A stretch of DNA of 23,586 bases. It comes from CAYPQL01 sp964412905 (GTDB lineage: Bacteria; Patescibacteriota; Minisyncoccia; JAHIHE01; JAGLIN01). A program made the position numbers and the translations under genes. The notes under the pieces were generated by a model, which was not told the origin of the DNA, did no database searches, and saw nothing but the letters and a program-made list of their open reading frames with translations. Location: positions 1-23,586 of the forward strand of contig CAYPQL010000020.1 of the NCBI GenBank assembly GCA_964412905.1. Reading direction: 5' to 3'. Below, one piece after another: positions 13,041-20,887 of the stretch; within the stretch, counting starts at the first letter, position 1; each line of letters starts with the position of its first letter.

Positions 13041-15911
13041 TTAATCCAATAATTCTTTCAAATACTTCCCCGTCCAGCTATTCTTGCATTTGGCGATTTG
13101 TTTCGGTGTTCCTTCGGCGACAATTTGTCCGCCTTTATCGCCTCCTTCGGGGCCGAGGTCAATAATCCAGTCGGCGCATTTGGCGACTTCAAGGCTGTGT
13201 TCTATGACTAAGACAGTATTTCCTCGATCAACTAATTTATTTAGAACTCCCAAAAGTTTTCGGGTATCCTCAAAATGAAGCCCGACGGTCGGTTCGTCAA
13301 GAATATACAAAGTTTTTCCTTCTTTGACCGGGCGGGCAAGCTCCGTGGAAAGCTTGATTCTCTGCGCCTCTCCCCCGGAAAGAGTCGTCGCGCTTTGCCC
13401 CAGCCTCATATAGCCCAGCCCCACATCGTTCAATACGGAAAGCTTACTTTCCAAAACAGGCGTATCGCTGAAAAAACTTAAAGCCTGCTTTACGGACATA
13501 TCCAAAACTTCCGAGATTTTTATGCCTTTATATTCAATCTCCAAAGTTTCGTTGTTATATCTTTTCCCCCGGCACTGTTCGCACTCCACATAAACATCCG
13601 GCAAAAAATACATTTCAATTTTCACGACCCCGTCGCCTTTGCAATTCTCGCATCTTCCGCCTTTGACATTAAAACTGAAATGCCCTGCTTTATATTTTCT
13701 GTTTTTCGCTTCGTTCGTCGCGGCGAATAAATCCCTGATATGGGTGAAAACGCCCGTGTAAGTCGCGGGATTGCTTCTTGGAGTTCTGCCGATTGCCGAT
13801 TGGTCAATGCTGATCACTTTGCTTATATTCTTCTCGCCGGTCATAGCTTTATATTTTCCCGGCTCCGTCTGCGCCCTATGCAATTTTTTCAGCAAAGCCT
13901 TCGAAAGAATATCATTGATCAGCGTAGATTTTCCCGAACCGGAAACTCCGGTCACGCAGACAAATTTGCCCAGCGGAATTCTCACGTCAATGTTTTTTAG
14001 GTTATTTTCGCCGGCTCCTTTGATAAATATTTCCCGGCCATTTCCTTTTCTGTATTTTTTGGGAATTTCTATTTTTCTTCTTCCTGAAAGATAACAGCCC
14101 GTGATGCAATTGGCTTTCATAATTTGCTCCAATGTTCCCGCCGCCACGACCTCTCCCCCGGCCTCACCCGATTTCGGACCCATATCAATTATATAATCCG
14201 CGTTTTTGATAAAGAAATCATCATGCTCAACGACCAAAACCGAATTTCCCAGGTCTCTCAATTTTTTCATCGCCTCCAGCAATTTTCCGTTGTCTTTTCT
14301 GTGGAGCCCGATTGACGGCTCGTCCAGGACATAAAGAATGCCGCGCAGTTTCGCGCTTAATTGCGTCGCCAGTTTTATTCTCCTCGCTTCTCCCGCCGAA
14401 ATCGTTTCCGAAGATCTTGCCAGAGAAAGATAATCAAGCCCGATATCGGAAAGCAATTTCAATCTTCTTATAGTTTCTTCTATCAGCACTTTTGATTTTT
14501 TTAAATATGAATCCGGCAGCTTTTGAAAAAAATCAATCTCTTCGGCAATAGTCATTTTGGTTATTTCACTGATGGATTTTCCTCCGACTTTCACGCAAAG
14601 AACATCCTTGTTAAGCCTGTCCCCCAAACAGCTCGGACAAAGTTTCTTGGTCATATATTTTTCCAACTCGCTTCGGATATATTCCGAATTCGTTTCATAA
14701 TATTTTTGCTCCAAAATTTTCACCACGCCGGCAAACCCGCCGCCGCTTGATTTTACGAGCTCCATAGAATCTTCCTGCTTTGCGAACTTTATAACTTTAT
14801 GAACTTTATGAACTTTTAACTCTTTGTCTCCGTAATAAACCAGATTCAAATCCTTTTTGCTCATTTTCTCAACCGGGATATTAATGTTAACGCCGTATTT
14901 TTTATTGATATATTTCAAAGTGAACGCGTATTCATCCCACTTATTCAAAAGATTCGCCCATGGCCTCACGGCCCCTTCAAGCAAAGTGAGGGATTTGTTG
15001 GGAATGATGAGGTTCGGATCAATTTCCAGTTTTACTCCCAGCCCGGTGCAATCACTGCAGGCGCCGGAAGGACTATTAAAAGAAAAAAGCTTCGGCTCAA
15101 TGTTCGGAAAAGTAGTTTTGCAATTCTGACAATAAAGATAGTTGGAAAAAAATAATTCTTTATTTTCGTCTTTCGCCAAAGAAAAATAGTTCGCAATAAC
15201 AAAACCCGCGGAAATATTCAGAGAAGTTTCCACGGAGTCTAAAATGCTTTCATAGTTCGCTTTGTTTTCAGAAAGCGCGAACCTGTCCACGACAATATCT
15301 ATATCGTGAGATTTATTTTGATCAAAATCTCCGCGGAGAACTTCGGAAATTAATTTTATCTCGCCGTCAATCCTGATCCTTTGATATCCGGCTTTCTCGT
15401 ATTTTTTTATCAGCGCGGCATAATCGCCGTTTGATTCTTGGGAAACTGGCGCCATAATTATAACGCGAGAATCGGACGGCAAACCGGCGATTATGTCCGT
15501 GATTTTGCCGGAATTTTGTTTATTCAATTCTCCGCCGCAATTTTTGCAATGGACATCTCCGGTCGAAGAAAAAAGTATTCGGAGGTAATTATAAATTTCG
15601 GTCATCGTCCCCACCGTTGAACGGGGAGTTTTCGCGGCGCTTCTGTCATCAATAGAAATCGCGGGAGACAATCCTTCGATCTGGTCCACATCGGGCTTGC
15701 TCATAAAATTCATAAACTGCTTCGGATAATCCGAAATATTTTCCAAATATCTTCTCTGCCCCTCGGCGTAGATAGTGTCAAACGCCAGCGACGACTTTCC
15801 CGACCCGGAAGGCCCGGTAATCACCACCAACTTTCCCCTCGGAATGTCTATGTCAATATTCTTCAAATTATGAACCCTCGCCCCCCTGATAATTATTTTT
15901 TCTTTGGTCAT
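13041..15911 (-). CDS. uvrA: Excinuclease ABC subunit UvrA
   Basis: UvrA is the damage-recognition ATPase of nucleotide excision repair; with UvrB it scans DNA and loads UvrB at lesions. The 956-residue product is complete. It has the first Walker A GPSGSGKSSLAFDT (33-46), the zinc cysteines CKNC and CQNC with CSDC partners, two ABC signature regions (ISAGEARRIKLATQLS and LSGGEAQRIKLSTELA), the second Walker A GVSGSGKSTLINDI, a C-terminal zinc module CENC...CEQC and the Walker B motifs YVLDEPSIGLH and YILDEPTVGLH. Residues 366-378 (KVHKVHKVIKFAK) come from a dispersed repeat and lie in a variable loop. No LexA-type operator was found upstream. The promoter candidate is at 16016-16043. The stop codon lies in a TTAATCCG-type word. 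Confidence 0.98.
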   Translation of the reverse strand: MTKEKIIIRGARVHNLKNIDIDIPRGKLVVITGPSGSGKSSLAFDTIYAEGQRRYLENISDYPKQFMNFMSKPDVDQIEGLSPAISIDDRSAAKTPRSTVGTMTEIYNYLRILFSSTGDVHCKNCGGELNKQNSGKITDIIAGLPSDSRVIIMAPVSQESNGDYAALIKKYEKAGYQRIRIDGEIKLISEVLRGDFDQNKSHDIDIVVDRFALSENKANYESILDSVETSLNISAGFVIANYFSLAKDENKELFFSNYLYCQNCKTTFPNIEPKLFSFNSPSGACSDCTGLGVKLEIDPNLIIPNKSLTLLEGAVRPWANLLNKWDEYAFTLKYINKKYGVNINIPVEKMSKKDLNLVYYGDKELKVHKVHKVIKFAKQEDSMELVKSSGGGFAGVVKILEQKYYETNSEYIRSELEKYMTKKLCPSCLGDRLNKDVLCVKVGGKSISEITKMTIAEEIDFFQKLPDSYLKKSKVLIEETIRRLKLLSDIGLDYLSLARSSETISAGEARRIKLATQLSAKLRGILYVLDEPSIGLHRKDNGKLLEAMKKLRDLGNSVLVVEHDDFFIKNADYIIDMGPKSGEAGGEVVAAGTLEQIMKANCITGCYLSGRRKIEIPKKYRKGNGREIFIKGAGENNLKNIDVRIPLGKFVCVTGVSGSGKSTLINDILSKALLKKLHRAQTEPGKYKAMTGEKNISKVISIDQSAIGRTPRSNPATYTGVFTHIRDLFAATNEAKNRKYKAGHFSFNVKGGRCENCKGDGVVKIEMYFLPDVYVECEQCRGKRYNNETLEIEYKGIKISEVLDMSVKQALSFFSDTPVLESKLSVLNDVGLGYMRLGQSATTLSGGEAQRIKLSTELARPVKEGKTLYILDEPTVGLHFEDTRKLLGVLNKLVDRGNTVLVIEHSLEVAKCADWIIDLGPEGGDKGGQIVAEGTPKQIAKCKNSWTGKYLKELLD
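14778..14816 (-). repeat. Dispersed AAAGTT word translated within uvrA
   Basis: On the coding strand this reads as AAAGTTCATAAAG, then TTCATAAAGTTATAAAG, then TTCGCAAAG, coding KVHKVHKVIKFAK. It is the same word family as the intergenic copies at 16058-16087 and 18756-18777. The former would read KVYKVIKFVK if translated. Confidence 0.8.
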
Positions 15912-16015
15912 ATGATTAAATTGTTGAATTGCTAAATTGTTGTTTTGTTTTATTATTTTTATGTTTTATTGTTTTTGTGTTTATAATAATTTTCACGCGA
16001 CATAAACTGTCTGCC

Positions 16016-16043
16016 ATTGTATCACAATTTCAGGATAAATCAA
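16016..16043 (-). promoter_or_regulatory. Probable uvrA promoter
   Basis: On the minus strand TTGATT (16038-16043) and TACAAT (16016-16021) are spaced by 16 bp. Transcription would start near 16009, leaving a leader of about 98 nt. No clear operator lies beside it. Confidence 0.55.
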
Positions 16044-16057
16044 GGGGGAGAAGCTGG

Positions 16058-16087
16058 AAAGTTTATAAAGTTATAAAGTTTGTAAAG
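16058..16087. repeat. Dispersed AAAGTT-type intergenic word
   Basis: The stretch is built of AAAGTTTATAAAG, TTATAAAG and TTTGTAAAG, between the uvrA promoter and the secF terminator. It matches the copies at 18756-18777 and 14778-14816. Confidence 0.75.
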
Positions 16088-16120
16088 CATGCTCTCGAGA
16101 GGCATCGGGGGTTAGAAGGA

Positions 16121-16152
16121 AAAACAAAAACGCTGTTTGAAAAACAGCGTTT
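16121..16152 (-). terminator. Intrinsic terminator after secF
   Basis: The arms AAACGCTGTTT (16128-16138) and AAACAGCGTTT (16142-16152) form an 11-bp stem with a 3-nt loop. On the minus strand a U-rich tail (TTTTTGTTTTT) follows. It lies 40 bp after the secF stop. Confidence 0.88.
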
Positions 16153-16191
16153 AGATTATGTAGATATTTTTTTGTTTAGAGCCGCATCGCC

Positions 16192-17346
16192 TCAACGGTT
16201 TTTTCGGAGGCTCCATTTTTGCAAAGTCACTAAAAGCGGGCTGGCGATGAATATGGATGAATAAGTTCCAAAAGAAATTCCCACTAAAAGAGCGGCTATG
16301 AAATATTTGATAGTTTCTCCGCCGAATAAAAACAGGGCAAAGAGAACGAGTAGCGTAGTGAACGAAGCGTTCAATGATCTGATCAAAGTTTCATTCACGC
16401 TCTTATTAACAGTGTCTTCAAAATTTTCAGACCCGGCTTTTATCAAATTTTCGCGCGTCCTGTCAAAAACAACAATCGTATCATTGACAGAATATCCCAA
16501 AATCGCCAAGAGCGCCGCCACAAATGGAAGGCCAATTTCAATGTTATACAAATAACCCAGAACAGAAAATACTCCCAGAGTTATGACAATATCGTGGAAC
16601 AAAGCAATTGTCGCGATAATCCCGTATTTGAAACTGGAAACTGGCCGGGACACCTTGCGAAACGCCCAGCCTATATAAAGAACCATTCCAATTAAAGCTA
16701 TGATAATTGCCCAGACTGCCGTTGACTTCAGCTCGTTCCCGATCACAGGCCCGATTGAATCAAATCTTTTCTCTTCAATATTTTTTTCGCCAGTTTCCGC
16801 GATTATTTGGTCATCATTATTATTAACTTCAACTTCAACATTTTCATTGTCTGTTTCAACGGTAATATTTTCCGGCGTCCCTTCGGCGCTATTTTCTGCT
16901 TTATTATTTTCAGCCGCGACATCTTCTTCTGAAGCAATAATTTCACCTTCAGCTCCGCCAACTTCCTCGCCTGAAGCTTTTATTTCTTCAGAATTTTCTT
17001 CAGGATTATTCTCGCTAGTTTTATCGCTATTTTTCTCTCCGGATTTGACTTCTAGAGCTTCAATAATTTTTTGATGAGTGTCCTCATCTATGTCTTTTAG
17101 CCTTAACAAAATATTTTTTTCATCAGAGAATTGGATATTTACATCTCCTAGGTTCAATTCTTTCAGCGAATCTTTTATTTCCTCGCTATTTAAAATTTCA
17201 TTTTTAAAACTAAGTTCCATTAAAGTCCCGCCTGTAAAATCAATCCCCATTTTTAAATTCCATTTCGCCAAAGCAAAAACACTAGCGAAAATCAAGACCA
17301 GCGAGAACGCAAACCAAATTTTTCTTCGTTGAACGATTTTTATCAT
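16192..17346 (-). CDS. secF: Protein translocase subunit SecF, with a long acidic insert
   Basis: SecF works with SecD at the SecYEG channel, using the proton gradient to pull exported proteins outward. The 384-residue product has the first membrane helix (about 10-27), the DFTGG motif (36-40), SIGPVIGNELKSTAVWAIIIA before helix 2, YNIEIGLPFVAALLAILGYS, the NDTIVVFDRTREN loop and the final helices. It is longer than the usual 300 or so residues because residues about 101-192 (DNA 16771-17046) form a glutamate-, asparagine- and serine-rich stretch with no predicted fold. This stretch lies in the first extracytoplasmic domain, between the conserved P1 part and helix 2. The gene begins 13 bp after the secD stop and shares its transcript. 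Confidence 0.96.
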   Translation of the reverse strand: MIKIVQRRKIWFAFSLVLIFASVFALAKWNLKMGIDFTGGTLMELSFKNEILNSEEIKDSLKELNLGDVNIQFSDEKNILLRLKDIDEDTHQKIIEALEVKSGEKNSDKTSENNPEENSEEIKASGEEVGGAEGEIIASEEDVAAENNKAENSAEGTPENITVETDNENVEVEVNNNDDQIIAETGEKNIEEKRFDSIGPVIGNELKSTAVWAIIIALIGMVLYIGWAFRKVSRPVSSFKYGIIATIALFHDIVITLGVFSVLGYLYNIEIGLPFVAALLAILGYSVNDTIVVFDRTRENLIKAGSENFEDTVNKSVNETLIRSLNASFTTLLVLFALFLFGGETIKYFIAALLVGISFGTYSSIFIASPLLVTLQKWSLRKNR

Positions 17347-17359
17347 GATGATTATATGT

Positions 17360-18727
17360 TTAAATGATTATCTGCTTAGATGATTTCTTTACTCCAAACA
17401 GCCACAAATTTTTTCGCAGCTTTGTCATCATTACGATTTTTAAAATGGTTTTGGTTACGAATATGGCCGAGAACATGCTCAAGACAACTCCAAGCCCCAA
17501 AGTGATTGCGAATCCTTCAATCATGCCCGTGCCGAAATAAGCAAGGATTATACAAGTTATAATGGTGGAAATATTTGAATCAAAAATTGAACTCCATGCT
17601 CTGGCAAAACCTTCTTCAGTAGCAATCGTCATCGGCTTGCCTTTCTTAATTTCCTCTTTCATTCTTTCAAAAACAAGAATGTTCGCGTCAACCGCCATGC
17701 CGATAGACATTATAAAACCGGCTATGCCCGAAAGAGTAAGCGTGATTGGAATAATTTTAAACAGCGACAAAATTATCAAAGAGTATGTCAGAAGGGCGAA
17801 AACAGAAACTATTCCAAGCAATCTATAATAAATTATCATAAACAAAGCCAGCAAAATAATCCCTATTAACCCGGCGATAACGCTTTTTTGGATTGAATCT
17901 TTTCCCAAACTGGCGTCAACGGTTTGCTGGCTTATTAATTTTATAGGAACGGGAAGAGCTCCGGCATTCAGCCTTTGAACCAGAGTTTTAGCCTCTTCTA
18001 AAGAAAAATTGCCGGAAATAACAGCCTTGCCATCAGTGATCGGCTCATTCACGACTGGAATGCTAATTGGCATACCATCCAGATATATCGCCACTTTTTT
18101 TCCGACATTCCTGCTCGTAATTTCCCCGAACAAATCTTTCCCCTCTCCGTCAAATTGAAGCTGGACTTCTGGTTCGCTGGTATTAGGATTAAAAATAACA
18201 TCGGATCGGTCCAGCTGCTTTCCTCCAAGCCCCGCGCTTTTATACAAAAACTGCGCCAAATATTCCTCAGGAATATTCGCGTCTTTAAATTGCTCCCTCA
18301 TGCTATTTTTTTCTTCTTCCGTCATTTCTTCCTTGAATTCCAAAAGGGGAGTTTCTCCGATCATCTTGATAGCTTGGTTCACATCTTTGATTCCAGCCAA
18401 TTCAACGATAAGACGATCTTTTTGCGAAGTCTGCACAATCGGCTCAGACACTCCAAAAGCGTTCACTCTTCTTTCAATTATATCGCGGACTCCCTCCAGC
18501 GCCTCGTCTTTGTCTTTATCTTCAATCTGGGATAAATCAGACTCATAAACAAGATGCGTTCCGCCTTGAAGATCAAGCCCCAGATGAAACTGCAGATCAT
18601 TATCATAATTTATTCCATACTTATGAATATGTATGCCTTCATTTTTAGGATAGACAGCATATCCCGCCGAAACCGCTAAAATTATAACAAGCAAAAAATT
18701 CAACAAGGTTTTTCTTTTACTGGACAT
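17360..18727 (-). CDS. secD: Protein translocase subunit SecD
   Basis: SecD is the larger partner of SecF and has a big extracytoplasmic domain that binds emerging substrate. At 455 residues it is of the shorter bacterial type. It has the N-terminal helix (about 9-25), LGLDLQGGTHLVYE (49-62), VRDIIERRVNAFGVSEP, GETPLLEF, the P1 core and then the RND-like membrane part with SLGKDSIQKSVIAGLIGIIL, the GIAGFIMSIGMAVDANILVFERMKEE loop and FARAWSSIFDSNISTIITCIIL. All key stretches are present. The last residues (KQIII) and stop are read from an AT-rich word continuing towards the secF start. ATG 18727 has no Shine-Dalgarno site. Confidence 0.97.
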   Translation of the reverse strand: MSSKRKTLLNFLLVIILAVSAGYAVYPKNEGIHIHKYGINYDNDLQFHLGLDLQGGTHLVYESDLSQIEDKDKDEALEGVRDIIERRVNAFGVSEPIVQTSQKDRLIVELAGIKDVNQAIKMIGETPLLEFKEEMTEEEKNSMREQFKDANIPEEYLAQFLYKSAGLGGKQLDRSDVIFNPNTSEPEVQLQFDGEGKDLFGEITSRNVGKKVAIYLDGMPISIPVVNEPITDGKAVISGNFSLEEAKTLVQRLNAGALPVPIKLISQQTVDASLGKDSIQKSVIAGLIGIILLALFMIIYYRLLGIVSVFALLTYSLIILSLFKIIPITLTLSGIAGFIMSIGMAVDANILVFERMKEEIKKGKPMTIATEEGFARAWSSIFDSNISTIITCIILAYFGTGMIEGFAITLGLGVVLSMFSAIFVTKTILKIVMMTKLRKNLWLFGVKKSSKQIII

Positions 18728-18755
18728 AAAGAGGAGTTAAGGAGTTAAAAGTTAG

Positions 18756-18777
18756 AAAGGTTATAAAGTTTGTAAAG
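18756..18777. repeat. Dispersed AAAGTT-type intergenic word
   Basis: AAAGGTTATAAAG followed by TTTGTAAAG, in the secD leader 29 bp before the start codon. Same family as 16058-16087. Confidence 0.7.
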
Positions 18778-18839
18778 TAAATAATAAACAGACAATGGTA
18801 ATGAACGCTTACTATTGCCTATTCGCTAACTTATATAAA

Positions 18840-18866
18840 TTTATATTAAAAATGAATGATTGTCAA
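18840..18866 (-). promoter_or_regulatory. Probable secD-secF promoter
   Basis: On the minus strand TTGACA (18861-18866) and TATAAA (18840-18845) are separated by 15 bp, slightly short. A leader of about 105 nt would follow. It contains a small imperfect hairpin (18793-18801 with 18809-18817) and the AAAGTT word. Confidence 0.5.
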
Positions 18867-18893
18867 ACAATTTGTTATTTGTATCTCTTTTAT

Positions 18894-18921
18894 CGCTTTG
18901 AAACTCCCATATATCAAAGCG
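18894..18921. other. Inverted repeat between the GNAT gene and secD
   Basis: The arms CGCTTTGA (18894-18901) and TCAAAGCG (18914-18921) pair around a 12-nt loop. It follows the GNAT gene on the minus strand but lacks a U-run there, so it is a weak candidate for a transcript end. Otherwise the 273-bp gap holds the secD promoter and AT-rich words. Confidence 0.45.
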
Positions 18922-19000
18922 GCAGAAATAATTTTGTTTTTAGGAATAATATAATATGAGCATTTGTTAAAATGTTTGCATGTTTATTATGTCAAAACGA

Positions 19001-19408
19001 TTATCTTCCGCTTTGTTTTTTAAGATTTCTGACCATCATTCCCGCAGATTTCTTCATCCCGAATTTCTCATAAAACTTTTGCAGCTCTTGATCGCAAGTT
19101 AAATCTATCATATAAAATCCGCTTACTTTTTCCAACATCCTTTTCATTAATTCGGAAGCGACTCCTTTCCGCCTGTATTTCGGCAGAACTTCCAGAAAAG
19201 GAATATACGCGCTCAAAACTCCATCGCTAATCGCGGTGACAAATCCAACCGCTTTTCCTGTATCGCTATCAACCGCCAAAACTTTAAACTCGCTATTTTT
19301 CAAAATCTCCCAATGTTTTTCAGCCGACGGCGAATTCGACCATCCTCCCCAGAAACCCTTTAAATCTTCTGGCTTTATTTTTTCAATAGTATCAATATAT
19401 TTTATCAT
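19001..19408 (-). CDS. GNAT-family N-acetyltransferase
   Basis: This is a 135-residue single-domain GNAT fold that moves an acetyl group from acetyl-CoA to an amine; the substrate is not predictable. It shows strand 4 (GFVTAISDGVLSAYIPFLEV), the acetyl-CoA loop PKYRRKGVASELMKRMLE (motif A, R/Q-x-x-G-x-A, about 76-93), DLTCDQELQKFYEKFGMKK (motif B, with the typical FYEKFGM) and a basic tail. Length is normal for the minimal fold. It stands alone, with gaps of 273 bp downstream and 85 bp upstream. ATG 19408 has no visible ribosome binding site. The DNA after the stop holds a GTTAAAATGTT word shared with the end of secA. Confidence 0.9.
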   Translation of the reverse strand: MIKYIDTIEKIKPEDLKGFWGGWSNSPSAEKHWEILKNSEFKVLAVDSDTGKAVGFVTAISDGVLSAYIPFLEVLPKYRRKGVASELMKRMLEKVSGFYMIDLTCDQELQKFYEKFGMKKSAGMMVRNLKKQSGR

Positions 19409-19493
19409 AAATTTTCAATATCTTATCTCTCCGCCTTAAAGCCGATTCGTTTTTGAGAATTATTTTTTTCTCTTCAAAAAGTTTTTTTAAATT

Positions 19494-20675
19494 TCAAATA
19501 TCCATCGCCAAAATCACTCCGTCATCATTGCTGTATTTCTTGCTTATTACATAACTATCGATCAATCCAACATTCTTGCCCAATTTAACTATCTTTTTAA
19601 CATCAAAACCACCACCTTGATTTTTCGCTTCAAAACCGATTTTTTCGTCTAAAACAAAATCTATTTCCGCGCCAGTGCGTCTTTGATAATAATTTATTTT
19701 TCCATAATTTCTTAAAGACCTGAATATCGCATTTTCAAAAATCGCGCCAGATGAAACTTTTCCCAGAATATTCAAAATTCCGGTATCGCAAAAATATACT
19801 TTGCGAGCGCCACTCACTTCGCGATCAGTATTTCTGGAAAATGGCTTGATTAAAAAAATAAAATAAGTATTTTCCAAGAACGAAAGGTAGCTGTAAATTG
19901 TTTCCCGCGAAACTCCAAGCTCCGCAGAAAGCTTGCTAATTTCAATTTTAGATCCGACTCGCGCCGATAAAAGAATTATTAAATCTCTTAATTTATTGAT
20001 ATTTTTAAAATCAGCTAAAGATTTTACATCTTGCTCAAAATATGAGGAAAAAATATCGTTCAGCAGTTTTTTCTTTTGTTCAATGTCTTTTTCCAAAACC
20101 ACTTTGGGAAATCCGCCAAATTCCAGATAATCGTCATAATATTTTTCATAAAGAGCAAAACTTATTTCGTTTTTTCTTTCTTCTTTTTCTCCAAAGTCAC
20201 TAAAAAACTCCATAGATTTTTCTTGAAAAACAAGATACTCCTCAAAGTCCAAAGAAAAAAGCTCAAAAATGATTTTTCGCCCAGCCAGTGATTCACTAAA
20301 AAGATTTTTTAAATAATAACTGCTTGAGCCCGTCAAGAAAAATTTAATATCATAATGATCGTAAAGATATTTTATCGCACTCGGCACTTCAGATAATAAT
20401 TGTATTTCATCCAAAAAAATATATGCCTTCTCTTCAGCGGAAATGTTAAATTTTTCCAAATTTTTCCAGATATTATCATAATTCTCTTCCTCAAAAATTT
20501 TACGATTGAGAGGGTTTTCCAAATCAAAAAAAACTTTGTTTTTACTTTGGATAGCACTAAACAAGCTGTTCATTATTACCGTCTTGCCAGTTCTTCGCAT
20601 TCCCGTTAAAATAATAACTTCCTTGGAATCAAGCTGTTTTTTTAATTCTTTTTCAATTTTCCTCGGATAAATCAT
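19494..20675 (-). CDS. AAA ATPase with DUF4143 domain (AAA_14 type)
   Basis: The 393-residue protein has the AAA_14 layout. Walker A is G25-MRRTGKT32, Walker B is YIFLDEIQ (D89-E90), and sensor 1 is in FFLTGSSSYYLK. A winged-helix part follows at about 243-275 (ISKLSAELGVSRETIYSYLSFLENT). A C-terminal DUF4143 part has nuclease-like residues E314, D339 in GAEIDFVL and E349-A-K351, as in PD-(D/E)xK folds. Such genes are common and patchily distributed in anaerobes and Patescibacteria. The function is not settled, and defence or toxin-like roles have been suggested only loosely. It is a single-gene unit with its own promoter, whose spacer is a palindrome; self-repression through the winged helix is plausible. 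The predicted leader is about 20 nt with no ribosome binding site. Confidence 0.92.
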   Translation of the reverse strand: MIYPRKIEKELKKQLDSKEVIILTGMRRTGKTVIMNSLFSAIQSKNKVFFDLENPLNRKIFEEENYDNIWKNLEKFNISAEEKAYIFLDEIQLLSEVPSAIKYLYDHYDIKFFLTGSSSYYLKNLFSESLAGRKIIFELFSLDFEEYLVFQEKSMEFFSDFGEKEERKNEISFALYEKYYDDYLEFGGFPKVVLEKDIEQKKKLLNDIFSSYFEQDVKSLADFKNINKLRDLIILLSARVGSKIEISKLSAELGVSRETIYSYLSFLENTYFIFLIKPFSRNTDREVSGARKVYFCDTGILNILGKVSSGAIFENAIFRSLRNYGKINYYQRRTGAEIDFVLDEKIGFEAKNQGGGFDVKKIVKLGKNVGLIDSYVISKKYSNDDGVILAMDI

Positions 20676-20700
20676 AATAATCGCTTAATTGTCTATCTTC

Positions 20701-20729
20701 ATCTTACAAAATATCATATATTTTGTCAA
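20701..20729 (-). promoter_or_regulatory. Promoter with overlapping palindromic operator for the AAA ATPase gene
   Basis: On the minus strand TTGACA (20724-20729) and TAAGAT (20701-20706) have a 17-bp spacer. The inverted repeat ACAAAATAT (20706-20714) / ATATTTTGT (20718-20726), gap 3 bp, covers the spacer and touches both hexamers. CTTACAAAAT also occurs twice as a direct repeat, at 20703 and 20737. A bound regulator would block RNA polymerase. Confidence 0.7.
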
Positions 20730-20784
20730 GCGATACCTTACAAAATGCTAGATTTAAAATAATACTCCGCAAAGATTCCTCTAA

Positions 20785-20827
20785 ATTACCGCCAAAGTTT
20801 ATGCTGAATTTATTTCAGCACGGTAAT
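20785..20827. other. Two-part hairpin downstream of secA
   Basis: The outer arms ATTACCG (20785-20791) and CGGTAAT (20821-20827) enclose an inner hairpin, TGCTGAA (20802-20808) with TTCAGCA (20814-20820). It lies 60 bp after the secA stop. No U-run follows on the minus strand, so it may be a processing or stability structure rather than an intrinsic terminator. Confidence 0.55.
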
Positions 20828-20887
20828 AACAAAATACAGCAAACGCGCAGGCTTTAGTGTTGTTAAAATGTTCATATGCTAAAATGA

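Noticed and set aside
15929..16264. Plus-strand frame of 111 codons upstream of uvrA
   Set aside because: It runs through the uvrA promoter, the AAAGTT word and the secF terminator, then into antisense secF. Its KVYKVIKFVK part is only the repeat word.
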